Counted from the stretch's first letter, positions 1 to 8,287 are shown. The stretch is DNA of 64,000 bases from Roseiarcus sp963761435 (GCA_963761435.1 CAVXHJ010000010.1:744001-808000), one strand, 5' to 3'. Numbers and translations are program-made. Notes: generated by a model from the sequence alone, not told the origin.

Positions 1-679
1 GCTCGGGCGCATGCATGAGCGCGTCGTTGGTCGCGATCAGCGGCGCCCCGACCTCACGCGCGAGCGCCGCGCGCCGCGCGAACCCGCCACGCATATGCTC
101 GCCATAAGTCAGGCTCGCGCCGATCCACAGGCGCTGGCCGAAGGCGTCGCGGAGGCGGTGGAGGATTCCCTTTTCCCCTTGGGGGAGAGGGGCCAGGGGT
201 GAGGAGTTCCCCTCTCCGGCTTGCAGGAGAAGGCGGCCGCGCGGCGGCCGGATGAGGGGCAGCGCTACGACCTGCAGCCCATCGCCGCGCTCCAGCAGGT
301 CATCCAGTCGGAGCCGGCATTCGCCCTTGGGCGCGCGCAGGTTTCCGGCGGTGAGAATCCGGCAGAGCCGGCCGTAAGCGGCGCGATCCTTCGGATAGGC
401 GAGCACATCCGGCGCGCCGTCGTCGAAGGCGAGCCGCGCCCCGGGGACGACGCGCGTTGAGCCCATCGCCTCCACATTCTCGCGCGCGAAAATATGCGCA
501 CGCACGACGCCTGCAAGCGTGTTGCGATCCGCGATCCCGATTCCCGCAAGCCCCAGCTCGGCGGCGCGCTTAACCATCTCCTCGGGATGCGAAGCCCCGC
601 GCAGAAACGAAAAATTCGTCATCGCCGAGAGTTCGGCGAAGCGGGGCTCGATGCGGATCACCACTCCCTTCTCCCGCAT
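1..679 (-). CDS. dnaE2: Error-prone DNA polymerase DnaE2 (ImuC), N-terminal PHP part, cut by window edge
   Basis: Reading the minus strand from an ATG at 679 gives about 226 open codons that run off the window. The product begins MREKGVVIRIEPRFAELSA, continues with TNFSFLRGASHPEEM, GIADRNTLAGVVRAH and later APLIATNDALMHAPE, which is the PHP domain pattern of DnaE2/ImuC. In this family the enzyme is the translesion polymerase of the SOS mutasome and works with ImuA and ImuB. It lies downstream of imuA-imuB on the same strand, but a DUF559 gene and repeats now separate it from imuB by about 700 bp. A GTG a few codons later is an alternative start. Residues about 159-172 are encoded by a palindromic repeat (see repeat at 167-204). 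The catalytic alpha-subunit core lies outside the window. Confidence 0.88.
   Translation of the reverse strand, partial: MREKGVVIRIEPRFAELSAMTNFSFLRGASHPEEMVKRAAELGLAGIGIADRNTLAGVVRAHIFARENVEAMGSTRVVPGARLAFDDGAPDVLAYPKDRAAYGRLCRILTAGNLRAPKGECRLRLDDLLERGDGLQVVALPLIRPPRGRLLLQAGEGNSSPLAPLPQGEKGILHRLRDAFGQRLWIGASLTYGEHMRGGFARRAALAREVGAPLIATNDALMHAPE
167..204. repeat. Palindromic repeat element inside dnaE2 coding sequence
   Basis: On the minus strand this 38-bp stretch matches the repeat at 856-894 at roughly 33 of 38 positions with one indel. It is in frame with dnaE2 and is translated as SSPLAPLPQGEKG, between conserved blocks ending IRPP and beginning LHRLRDAFGQRLW. In DnaE2 homologues this spot is a variable linker of the PHP domain. 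I infer that a repeat inserted into a tolerant loop and kept the frame. Confidence 0.7.
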
Positions 680-716
680 GGGGCGCCGAAACCGCAACCA
701 CGCTCGCTCGCGCGCC

Positions 717-750
717 CCCCTTCTCCCCTTGCGGGAGAAGGTGTCGCCGA
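717..750 (+). repeat. Direct repeat, left copy (flanks DUF559 gene)
   Basis: This 34-bp sequence is identical to 1300-1333 and in the same orientation. It contains an 8-9 bp inverted repeat (cttctccc / gggagaag). The two copies bracket the DUF559 gene at 909-1271. After this copy the repeat is interrupted by a second palindrome (758-785) and then appears to resume near 797. Confidence 0.8.
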
Positions 751-757
751 TATGGCG

Positions 758-785
758 TTCGGAAGAACGCCCGTTCTTCCGAACG
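758..785. repeat. Perfect 13-bp-arm palindrome nested in the flanking repeat
   Basis: The arms gttcggaagaacg and cgttcttccgaac are perfect inverted repeats with a 2-bp centre. The wider element, about 750-796, has a diverged relative in reverse orientation at about 4377-4424. Its position between the two halves of the 717-750 repeat suggests one repeat inserted into another. Confidence 0.7.
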
Positions 786-855
786 GGCTATGGCGCGACG
801 GATGAGGAGTCAGGCGCCGCAAGGCGCCTCTGCATCGCGCGCCTCGCGGCGCTGA

Positions 856-894
856 CCCCTCACCCCTAACCCCTCTCCCACAAGGGGAGAGGGA
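856..894. repeat. Rhizobiales-type palindromic repeat
   Basis: The sequence has the form cccctcacccctaacccc... followed by aaggggagaggga, an imperfect hairpin. It is the same family as the copy inside dnaE2 at 167-204. It lies between dnaE2 and the 3' end of the DUF559 gene. No gene is visible in 680-908, which consists mainly of repeats. Confidence 0.7.
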
Positions 895-908
895 GATCTC
901 GCGCCCAT

Positions 909-1271
909 TCACCATGGCAGGCCGCACCGAGCGAGAATCGTATTCAGTACGTTCTCTCGTTCGCGCAGAATCTCGTGGTTCCAGAAACGCGCGATCGCGA
1001 ACCCCTGCGCCTCAAGCCAAGCGTCACGCCTAATATCTCGACGGCTTTCGGCATGTTGAGCGCCATCGCATTCAACGATGAGGCGATATTCGAAGCAGGC
1101 AAAATCGGCGATGTAGACGCCGATTGGGACCTGACGGCGCCACTTCGTCGATTGCAGCCGCCTGTCCCGTAAGAGACGCCACAACGCCCTTTCGGCGTCC
1201 GTCTGCTGAACACGCAACGCGCGAGCACGAGATTGGGCAACTGGCGAAATGAGATGATGATGAACCGTCAT
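909..1271 (-). CDS. DUF559 family endonuclease-like protein
   Basis: The 120-residue product starts MTVHHHLISPVAQSRARALR and shows the DUF559 pattern: T24-AERALWRLLR, KWRRQVPIG near 44-51, then YIADFACFE and LIVECDGAQH. D56, E67 and D69 fit the D-(E)xD core of PD-(D/E)XK nucleases, to which this family (Vsr-like) is related. The substrate and biological role are unknown. The gene interrupts the usual imuB-dnaE2 adjacency and is flanked by 34-bp direct repeats at 717-750 and 1300-1333, which suggests it arrived as a cargo gene. Its start codon is the only ATG ahead of the conserved block. Confidence 0.85.
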   Translation of the reverse strand: MTVHHHLISPVAQSRARALRVQQTDAERALWRLLRDRRLQSTKWRRQVPIGVYIADFACFEYRLIVECDGAQHAESRRDIRRDAWLEAQGFAIARFWNHEILRERENVLNTILARCGLPW

Positions 1272-1299
1272 GATCTCCTCATACTTTTGTCATCGCGCG

Positions 1300-1333
1300 C
1301 CCCTTCTCCCCTTGCGGGAGAAGGTGTCGCCGA
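1300..1333 (+). repeat. Direct repeat, right copy (flanks DUF559 gene)
   Basis: Identical over 34 bp to 717-750 and in the same orientation. It lies between the 3' end of imuB (1381) and the 5' end of the DUF559 gene (1271) and could form a hairpin in either transcript. Confidence 0.8.
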
Positions 1334-1380
1334 AGGCGACGGACGGGGGGTGCGCGCGGCCAGGCGCTGCGCGAAGGGCG

Positions 1381-2943
1381 TCACCCGAACACTCCGTGCA
1401 CGAACCATTTCGCCTGCGCTGTCTCGCGGCCCCATAAGCCCTCGCGGTAGAGCCAGAAGCGGCGGCCATGGGAATCCTCGGCGCGGAAATAGTCACGCGT
1501 CGGCGCGCCATCGCGCCGCCACCACGGCGCAACGATGCGCTCCGGCCCCTCGATGGCGGCGACGTCGTGCAGGACGCGCCGCCAGCGGAAGCGCAACGGC
1601 GGCCCATCGGGCACCTCGGCCAGGGCCTCGATCGGCTCCGGGCGCACGAACAGGCGCAATGGCCGCGCAGGCGCGCCAGCCACAACCGCCCCTATCCCCT
1701 CCCCCTCCCCTCGCATCCGCGCCCGCCCAAGCGTCGCCGGCGCAGCCGCCTCGGCCTGCTCGGGCAGGTGCGCTTCGATGAGTTCGCGCTGCGTCACCGC
1801 GCGGGCCCCGAGCCTCGCGGAGAGCCGGTCGAGAAGCTCGGCGAGGGCGCGGGCGCGCTCGGCCTCGTGCGCACGCTCGAGTTCGGCCTGCGAAGGCGCG
1901 AGCGGCTCGGCCGCGAGACAGGCGAGACGCATGAGATCGACGCCGTAACCGGCGTCGATGGCGTCTTCGTCCGGGTTCGCCAGCCGCTCGGCAAAAAGCC
2001 GCACGATCGCGCGCGCCTCGTTGAGCGGCCGAGAGGCGCCGACACGGATGCGGCGCACATCGCCATCGACACGATAGAGCGCAAGCTCGATCCGCCGCGC
2101 GCCCTTAGCCTGGCGCTCGAGCATGACCACGAGATCGTCGGCGAGCTTGCAGAGCGTCGTCTCGATCGCCTCGATCGTCTCAATGGGCGAGGCGAACCGT
2201 CGCTCGGCGCAGAAATCCGGCGGCCTGAAGCGCGGCGCGATCGAGGAGCGCTCGAGGCCTTTGAGCGCGTCGAGCCGCGCGATCGGCATTGGCCCGAACC
2301 GCGCCGCGATCGGCGCCCGGGGCCTCAGCGCGATATCGCCAATCCGGCGCAAGCCCGCACGCGCCATATCGGCCAGGGTCTTCTCGTCGAGGCCAAGCGC
2401 GGCGAGCGGCAGGTCGTGGAAGAGCTTGGCGAAGGCCTTGTCGCTTAAGGGATCGGGGGCGATTTTCGTCGGCGAAAACCGCGCAAGCGCTGAAGCCGCG
2501 CGCGGATTGCCGGCGATCCCGGCGGCGACGGCGAGCCCTTGAGCGGCGAGCCGCGCGCGGCAATCCTCGATCAGCGCCGCTTCGCCCCCGAACAGATGGG
2601 CGACGCCGGAAATGTCGAGCATGAGCCCGTCACGCCCGTCGAGCGCGGCGAGCGGGGTGAAGCGCGAGCACCAGTCGCAGAGGCGTTCGATGAGCCGCGC
2701 CTCTTCCAGAGGCTCAGCGTCGACCGCGACGAGGTTCGGATGACGGGCGCGCGCGTCGGCAAGCGTAAGGCCCGCGGTCAATCCGAGCCGCGCGGCCTCG
2801 GCGTCGACTGCGACGAGCCTTTGGGCGTTGTCGACCTTGGCGACGGCCGCAAGCGGCGCGCGCTTATCGACGCCATGAAGACGCCGCGCGCGGTCGGTCA
2901 TGAGCCGCGGCAGCCACAGGGAGAGAAATCGCCGGATCGCCAA
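1381..2943 (-). CDS. imuB: ImuB, inactive Y-family polymerase-like mutasome protein
   Basis: The product is about 520 residues if translation begins at the TTG at 2943, giving MAIRRFLSLWLPRL, the usual ImuB opening, with a GAGG about 12 nt upstream. The frame is also open further upstream to 3186, but that part only shadows imuA. The middle carries Y-family landmarks (LMLDISGVAHLFGGE, AGIAGNPRAASALARF). ImuB proteins of this type generally lack the polymerase active site and act as the hub that brings DnaE2 to the sliding clamp. The 5' end overlaps the imuA 3' end by about 80 bp, so the two are translationally coupled. Together with imuA and dnaE2 it forms the damage-inducible mutagenesis cassette controlled by the LexA box at 3761. 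Confidence 0.85.
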   Translation of the reverse strand: MAIRRFLSLWLPRLMTDRARRLHGVDKRAPLAAVAKVDNAQRLVAVDAEAARLGLTAGLTLADARARHPNLVAVDAEPLEEARLIERLCDWCSRFTPLAALDGRDGLMLDISGVAHLFGGEAALIEDCRARLAAQGLAVAAGIAGNPRAASALARFSPTKIAPDPLSDKAFAKLFHDLPLAALGLDEKTLADMARAGLRRIGDIALRPRAPIAARFGPMPIARLDALKGLERSSIAPRFRPPDFCAERRFASPIETIEAIETTLCKLADDLVVMLERQAKGARRIELALYRVDGDVRRIRVGASRPLNEARAIVRLFAERLANPDEDAIDAGYGVDLMRLACLAAEPLAPSQAELERAHEAERARALAELLDRLSARLGARAVTQRELIEAHLPEQAEAAAPATLGRARMRGEGEGIGAVVAGAPARPLRLFVRPEPIEALAEVPDGPPLRFRWRRVLHDVAAIEGPERIVAPWWRRDGAPTRDYFRAEDSHGRRFWLYREGLWGRETAQAKWFVHGVFG

Positions 2944-3742
2944 AAGCCAATTCCTCGAAATGATTGTCCTGGCTTCGCCATTCCAGACGGATGACGCGCT
3001 CGGCGTCGAAAGCCCGCAAAGGCCCCTCGGGCCCGGCGCGCGTAAGACGCGCCTTGACGAGCCGCGCTCCGCAGGCGAACGGGCCCGGCAGGTCCCGGCC
3101 GGCCGCCGCCTTGAGCCTGGCGCTCGGCGCGGCGGCGATTTCGAACCGGGTCTCGGCGGCGCTGGAGAGGCGCCCCGCCTGGCCATAGGCGCTGGCCAGA
3201 ATGAGCAGCGCGGGCGTCCGCCCTTTGCGCGCGGCGAGCAGGAGGCGGCGCGAGGCGGCGAGGCTATAGCCCTTGAGATTCCAGATCTCGCCCACGACCG
3301 CGGCCGGCGCGCCGCATTTGAGCGCCTCCTCCATCGCCCAGAAGGCCAGGGCGGCGTCGGGGGCTTGCACGAACACGAGGCGGCTCAAGGGCAGCCCGTG
3401 GGCGATCAGGCCGGGCCCATGGAGGGCGCCTGCCTCGTGGGCGGCGAAGCCTTCGCCGATGATGAGCGCCGACGCGGGCCGCCGGTCCAGGAACCGCGCG
3501 GCAAGCGCGAGCGCAAAGCCCATCGCCGCCGCCCCGTCCTGAGGCTCGGCGGGCGCGATCTCATGCAGGCCGTCCTCCGTGAGTCCGCCGCCGAGGAAGG
3601 AATCGAAAGCGCGTCCGAGCGGAAGGCGCCGCGTGGCGCGTTCGCCTGCGGGACGGATACCGGCCGGGCCGGCTTCAGCCTCGATCTCAGCGACGGCGCG
3701 CCGCAAACGCGCCATCCCCTCCGCTCTGCCGCTTGGCGACAT
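2864..3742 (-). CDS. imuA: ImuA, RecA-like SOS mutagenesis protein
   Basis: The 292-residue product has ImuA-type features: RRLPLGRAFDSFLGGGL near 38-54, a degraded RecA-like nucleotide fold, and the conserved WNLKGYSLAASRRLLLAARK stretch near 158-177. In the family it is a RecA-related accessory factor of ImuB-dependent mutagenesis. It is the first gene of the imuA-imuB-(DUF559)-dnaE2 array, and its 3' end overlaps imuB. A start at codon 10 (3715) is also possible. The LexA box lies 19-33 bp upstream of the ATG, as expected for direct SOS control. Confidence 0.85.
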   Translation of the reverse strand: MSPSGRAEGMARLRRAVAEIEAEAGPAGIRPAGERATRRLPLGRAFDSFLGGGLTEDGLHEIAPAEPQDGAAAMGFALALAARFLDRRPASALIIGEGFAAHEAGALHGPGLIAHGLPLSRLVFVQAPDAALAFWAMEEALKCGAPAAVVGEIWNLKGYSLAASRRLLLAARKGRTPALLILASAYGQAGRLSSAAETRFEIAAAPSARLKAAAGRDLPGPFACGARLVKARLTRAGPEGPLRAFDAERVIRLEWRSQDNHFEELAFGDPAISLPVAAAAHDRPRAASSWRR

Positions 3743-3760
3743 CCGGTCCGCACCCTGTAT

Positions 3761-3775
3761 GTTCTCTATCTGTTC
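3761..3775. promoter_or_regulatory. LexA (SOS) box upstream of imuA
   Basis: GTTC (3761-3764), seven bases, GTTC (3772-3775) is an exact match to the alphaproteobacterial LexA recognition sequence GTTC-N7-GTTC. It lies 19-33 bp upstream of the imuA start, where it would overlap the promoter. LexA repression and induction on DNA damage are inferred from this match and from the known regulation of imuAB-dnaE2. Confidence 0.85.
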
Positions 3776-3844
3776 TTGTTTTGGACATAAAGAGCGGGGG
3801 AGTCAAGAGTAGGCCATAATGGGTAGTGTCTCAGTCTGCTCCCG

Positions 3845-4337
3845 TCACCCAGTCTCGAAATCCCCCTTCTGCGGCGGGGCGAGCGGCGTGAACAGGCAGC
3901 GGTCGGGCTTGAGGTCGATCAGCGGCGTCCCGTCGAGGCAATCGAGGCCCCTCACCTTGAGGATCGGCCCTTCGCGCGCGACGAACGTGGCGAGCGCCGT
4001 CCCGATCGGGTTCGGCCGGACCGGCGAGCGCAGCGAAAACGTGCCCCGGGTCGAGCCGTCATCGGCCGGGCTTTGACGCACGAGGTCGCGGCGCGACTCG
4101 TGCAGCCAATAGAGGACCTCGATACGCTCGAACGCTTCGATTCCGTCGAGCGCCCCGACCCACGGCTCGATAGACTTCGATCCGGCAGATCGGCCCATCG
4201 GCCCGCCCCTGACGCGGACAGTCGAGGCGCGACGTCCAGGGCGTGCGGATCAGGCCGATGAACGCAAGGCCGGCGTCGAACGACTTGGGCGCGTCGACCG
4301 CGACCTCGTTCTGGCGGACTTCGTTCAATCGCACCAT
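3845..4337 (-). CDS. trmO: tRNA (t6A37) N6-methyltransferase TrmO, frame broken
   Basis: Two frames together make a complete TrmO (YaeB/TsaA) of about 164 residues. The first frame, from the ATG at 4337, gives FIGLIRTPWTSRLDCPRQG and GPICRIEV. The second gives EPWVGALDGIEAFERIEVL, SPVRPNPIGTALATF and LDCLDGTPLIDLKP. The family methylates N6 of threonylcarbamoyladenosine-37 in tRNA using SAM. The frames join at about 4170-4175 with one extra base. Conservation is excellent on both sides of the break, so a sequence error is more likely than a real pseudogene. It is convergent with nothing and stands alone between the imu cassette and an isochorismatase-like gene. Confidence 0.8.
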
Positions 4338-4376
4338 GACCCGTCCAGCGCCAACGCAGCGCCCCCTCCACCATGC

Positions 4377-4424
4377 CATAGCCCGTCGAGAGACGGGCGT
4401 CCTTCCGGACGCCCTATCGCATGG
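4377..4424. repeat. Palindromic repeat, diverged relative of 750-796
   Basis: In reverse orientation this sequence aligns with 750-796 over about 46 bp, sharing cgcccgt, the inner ccttccgga-type palindrome and cgggctatggc. It sits immediately next to the large inverted repeat at 4423-4511, upstream of trmO. Confidence 0.6.
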
Positions 4425-4511
4425 TCCCCCTCCCCCGCTACGCATGGGAGGACGCGCCGCCGCTCCCGCTTCTCCTCCCCTGCGCTTGTCAAGCGGCGGG
4501 GGAGGGGGACC
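4423..4511. repeat. Inverted repeat with 16-bp perfect arms
   Basis: The arms at 4423-4438 (ggtccccctcccccgc) and 4496-4511 are perfect reverse complements separated by 57 bp. They are followed by a short gcccgaagggc hairpin and more G-rich sequence. It lies between the divergent 5' end of trmO and the 3' end of the isochorismatase-like gene. It looks like a non-autonomous palindromic repeat of the type common in Rhizobiales. Confidence 0.65.
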
Positions 4512-4552
4512 GCCCGAAGGGCGGTGGAGGGGGCGCGCTTAGCGCTTTTGCT

Positions 4553-5197
4553 TCAAGCCGCCTCGTAGCCGCGCGACTTCGTCTCGACCGCCTTGCCGCT
4601 CCTGAGGCCCGACAGAAACTCGTCGTGCGTCATCGGCTTCGAGAACATCGGATAGTTCTTCTCGACGGCGGCCTTCTGCTCTTCCTCGCTGACGGTCGCC
4701 GTGCAGTCCTTGAGCGTGATGACGTCGTAGCCCTTCTCGTATCCCGTGCGCATCGTCAATTCGACGCAGCAATTGGTCAAAAATCCGCCGAGCGCGATGG
4801 TCGATATGCCGCGGGCGCGCAGGATGAAATCGAGGTTGGTGGTGGCGAAGCCGTCGAGGCCCCGCTTGCCCTCGATGACGATATCGCCCGGCTCGGGCTT
4901 CAAAGCATCGACGATCGCCGCGCCCCAGGTGCCCTGACGGAATGATTTGCTGTCGACCACGCCCTTGAGGATGCCATACGGAGTCTGGCTGAGTTCGCGA
5001 TAATCCTCGGTGAAGGTGATCGGCGCATAGACGATCGTCGCCCCCATCTCGCGCGCCTTTTTGACCGTCTCGATGGTGTTCGCCAGCATGTTGGTCTTGT
5101 CCATCACTCCCTTCACCGCCCCATGCAGCGTGCCGCCCTCGGTGGTGAAATCGTTCTGGTATTCGATGAGAACGACCGCAGTCGATTTCGGATCCAT
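4553..5197 (-). CDS. Isochorismatase-like cysteine hydrolase
   Basis: The 214-residue product has the cysteine hydrolase triad of the isochorismatase superfamily: D16 in LIEYQNDF, K111 in IEGKRGLDGF and C144 in GGFLTNCCVE. Length and motif order are normal. Members hydrolyse amides or vinyl ethers (nicotinamide, N-carbamoyl compounds, isochorismate, biuret); the substrate here cannot be told. A GGGAGA ribosome binding site precedes the ATG at 5197. It is likely cytoplasmic, as no signal peptide is seen. It follows the phosphoesterase gene on the same strand with about a 105-bp gap. Confidence 0.85.
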   Translation of the reverse strand: MDPKSTAVVLIEYQNDFTTEGGTLHGAVKGVMDKTNMLANTIETVKKAREMGATIVYAPITFTEDYRELSQTPYGILKGVVDSKSFRQGTWGAAIVDALKPEPGDIVIEGKRGLDGFATTNLDFILRARGISTIALGGFLTNCCVELTMRTGYEKGYDVITLKDCTATVSEEEQKAAVEKNYPMFSKPMTHDEFLSGLRSGKAVETKSRGYEAA

Positions 5198-5302
5198 CGT
5201 TTCTCTCCCATTGATTTCGAAGGGGCTGCGGGCTCGCCCGCCGCATCAGCCTCTCGGTAATATATGGACCAATATCGCGGCAAACGCGAGCGCCCGCGTC
5301 CC

Positions 5303-7004
5303 CTACCCCGTCACCTCGAGCGCGAGCCGCCCGCTGAGCGGCTGGCCGTATTCGCCCAACGCCTCGACCACCACCCGATAGGTTCCAGGCGCAAGATCGC
5401 CGGGCAGGCGGGCGGTCCAGATGTGGGAGGAATTGTCGGCGCTGACCCACGGCTTCTTGGTCGCCTCATTGCGGGCGAACACTTCCTGGACGAACGGATC
5501 GGGCCGGGCGCGGCGCGATCATCTCCACCGGCGCCCGGTCGCCGATGACCATCTTGACCCTGGTCTTGTCGCCGCCGTCGAACACATTGGCGATCAGCGT
5601 CGAAGCGCCGAGCGCGTCGCGCGGGACCGGCGACCCCAGAAGCCGCACCTGGCGGAAATCACGGTCGGCGTCCTTGCCCACCCCGTGGAAGCGGCTGTCG
5701 ATCGAAAGGCGCAACTGGCGGCCGTCCGGCTCCTTCGCCGGAACGAAGCGCGTCTTGTAGCTCAAGCCATCGACCGAGAGGATGTGGAAGCCGTTCGGCG
5801 TGCCGTCACGGCTGTCGGCGGAAGGCACGCCCCGATGATCGAACGGCCCGCTCCACCACGAGCCCGACAGCGTGGTCAGGATGTGCTGATGAAGCGGAGC
5901 CGCCCCCTTCCAGCCGTCCGCGGCGTCGAAATAATGGTGCTCGGTCGTATGGGTGTGGCCGGCGAAGCTGACTGTGAAGCGTCGCCCTTCGAACAGCGAG
6001 AAGAAAGCCTCCCGGTTCTGCAGGTTCTGATACGGCTCGTCGTCGAGAAAGGTGCGGATCGGGATGTGCATCACGATGACGATCAGCGTGTCTTCCGGCG
6101 TATGCGCGAGCAGGTTGCGCACGAACTCGAGCTGGGCCTCGTCGAGCCTCCCCTCGTACTTTCCCCCACCTCCGGGCTTATGGGGATCGAAGCCGAGATA
6201 GTTCACGTCGTCGAGCATGAGGAAGAGCGTCTTTGCGTAGAAGAACGCGTAGTAGTTGGGGCCGAAGACGCGCTTGAAAGTCTCGCGGCTGTAGCGGCGA
6301 TCGGGCGCCTCGAAATTGAGATCATGGTTGCCGCCGATGTTCCACCAAGGCAGTCCGATCGCGCCCATGATCGCGTTGGAGCGGGGATAGAGCGAGAGGT
6401 CGTCGAACATGATGTCGCCGGCGGTGAGGCCGAATTTTGCCTCTACGCCGGCCAGCGCCTGGATCAGGTCCTCGCGGATGAAGTCGACCTCCGCCCCAGT
6501 CTCGGGCTGCGGGTCGGTCACCATCACCACGTCGAACGTGCTTGGCTCGTCCTGGCGGCGAAGGGCGAAATCGACCGACACCGGCAAGGGCCCGGTCGGC
6601 GCCAGACCTTCGAATGTCAGGTTGAGGTCGGCCGGCGAGCCCTTGGGCTGATTATGGCGGTAGAAGAGAGGCAGATTGGTCGAAGGCTCGAGCGGCGGCA
6701 TGAAGCCGGCGGGCTTGACGACGAAGATCGTCGCCTCGTCCGGCAGCGGCAGCGTATAGCGGCCGTCCGGGCCGGTGACCACGACCTCGCGGCCGTTGGA
6801 GACGATGACGCCCGGTAGCCCGGGATTGCCGGCGCTGGCCGCGCCCGAGCCGTCGCGATCCTCGAACACGAGGCCGGAAACTCTCGACGCTGGAGAATCC
6901 TGAGCCAGCGCTCCCGAAGCGTCGACCGCGGCAAGCGCGAGCCCGCCCGCCGCGCCGATCAGCACCTCGCGCCGCGTCAACCCGTCGCCGTGATGCTCCG
7001 ACAT
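5303..7004 (-). CDS. Tat-exported calcineurin-like phosphoesterase, frame broken near the C-terminus
   Basis: The product is about 567 residues. It opens with a twin-arginine signal (LTRREVLIGAAGGLALA, cleavage probably after GALAQ), then a metallophosphoesterase N-terminal beta domain (GPDGRYTLPLPDEATIFVVKP). The catalytic domain follows with VMVTDPQP, GDIMFDD, WNIGGNHD, IVMHIPI and FAGHTHTTEHH, the metal-ligand set of the calcineurin fold. The C-terminal domain continues in the next frame (DPFVQEVFARNEATKKPW ... ALEVTG, stop 5303-5305). The join needs removal of one base near 5501-5503. It probably acts in the periplasm on phosphoesters; the substrate is unknown. The break looks like a sequence error because the tail is well conserved. 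Confidence 0.8.
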
Positions 7005-7150
7005 TTCTCGACCTCCGCTTCACTTTCTTCACAGGAAATGGCCCGCGCATGACTCCGTCATGACGATCCGCCGTTGCGGCGCCGAAGCTATAGAGCGCGC
7101 CGAGATGGCAGGGAACCCGCGTCACCGTACCCGCGGAGACGGCCTATTCG

Positions 7151-8287
7151 CTATGGGAAGTTCACAATGCCGCCATAGAGCGGATAGGCGGCGCGAACCT
7201 CGCGCGAATCCGGCAGGACCACCAGCCGATCACCCTTCGAAGCGTCGAAATCGATAGCGCCGACCAAGGCGAAACTGTCGAAGACGAACGGCACGCTCCG
7301 CCCGGCGAGAGGGTCCGGCTTGTCGAGCAGACCCAGATGGAGGTGCGGGCCTTCCGAGGGGCCAGTGTTTCCCAATTTGCCGATAGGCGCGCCCGCCTTC
7401 ACCACGTCGCCCACCTTCACCCTAAGGCTGCCCTGGCGCAAATGCGCGTACCAGGCGAAGACATTCGGAGCGATTTCCTCCATGACGTTGTTGCCGCCAA
7501 AGTCCGACTTCGACTTCGGGACCATGGAGACAAACGGCGTCTGATCGGTCATGCCGTCGTGGACGGAAACCACCACGCCGTCGGCGACCGCGAGGACGTC
7601 TTCGCCGAAGCCATAGTACTGCTCGATCCTCTTGCCGTCGCCGTCGAAGATCCTGTCGTTCTTGACCTTGACCCAGTCTACCGCAAAGGTTTCGCCCGTC
7701 TCGATACGGACGCCGTCGATTGCGATCCGTTCGTCCCGGTGGACGTTCGGCTTGCAACAGGCGGTGGTGGCGAGCCAGCCATTCCCCTTGACGGGCGGGC
7801 TGATCACGAGAGCGGGCTTTCGGTTGACAGCGACTTCTGGGGCGCTGACTTCCAGGCTGCCGAGGATAGGAGCAAGCTGCGAGCCTGTCTCGATCGTGTA
7901 GGCGATCCGGTGCGTGACCCGTTCCGGCGCGCTGCCTGGCGGCGCCATCAGATCGACGTCAACCGATACGGCGGCCGACGCCGGAATGACGGGCGACGGC
8001 GTCTTCGAGAACAGCGCCTGGGTCGCGGCCGCAAGCGCGCCGCCATCGATCCGCGTCAGCTCTTTGCCGTTCGGATCGAGCACGGTCACGCTCGACAAGG
8101 TCACGGGCTCGGAGAACACGCTGACGACGAGAAGTTCGTATTCGACGTGGTCCATGCCGTCGTCGCCGCGAACAACCTGGGCGTCGTGAATCGGCCTGAC
8201 CAGGATCGCAGTCGGCCGCCCGTCGTCTTCCGCGAGCGCGCACGTAACTGAGGCGAGAGCAGCCGCCAACGCCAGATAGATGCGCAT
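7151..8287 (-). CDS. Secreted M23-family metallopeptidase
   Basis: The 378-residue product starts with a cleavable signal peptide (MRIYLALAAALASVTCALAE). The C-terminal half carries the LytM/M23 zinc site: HRDERIAID and FAVDW upstream, AWYAHLRQGSL, and GPHLHLG with H315 and H317. The N-terminal half (about 25-180) is a beta-rich domain of unknown role. Family members cut peptidoglycan cross-links or act as regulators of such enzymes. The frame is open further upstream, but that part shadows the next gene, so the ATG at 8287, just before the signal peptide, was chosen. It stands alone between the phosphoesterase and a SnoaL-like gene. Confidence 0.8.
   Translation of the reverse strand: MRIYLALAAALASVTCALAEDDGRPTAILVRPIHDAQVVRGDDGMDHVEYELLVVSVFSEPVTLSSVTVLDPNGKELTRIDGGALAAATQALFSKTPSPVIPASAAVSVDVDLMAPPGSAPERVTHRIAYTIETGSQLAPILGSLEVSAPEVAVNRKPALVISPPVKGNGWLATTACCKPNVHRDERIAIDGVRIETGETFAVDWVKVKNDRIFDGDGKRIEQYYGFGEDVLAVADGVVVSVHDGMTDQTPFVSMVPKSKSDFGGNNVMEEIAPNVFAWYAHLRQGSLRVKVGDVVKAGAPIGKLGNTGPSEGPHLHLGLLDKPDPLAGRSVPFVFDSFALVGAIDFDASKGDRLVVLPDSREVRAAYPLYGGIVNFP

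Noticed and set aside
5421..6818. A 465-codon plus-strand open frame opposite the phosphoesterase
   Set aside because: The minus strand holds clear metallophosphoesterase motifs and a Tat signal, so this frame is a shadow.
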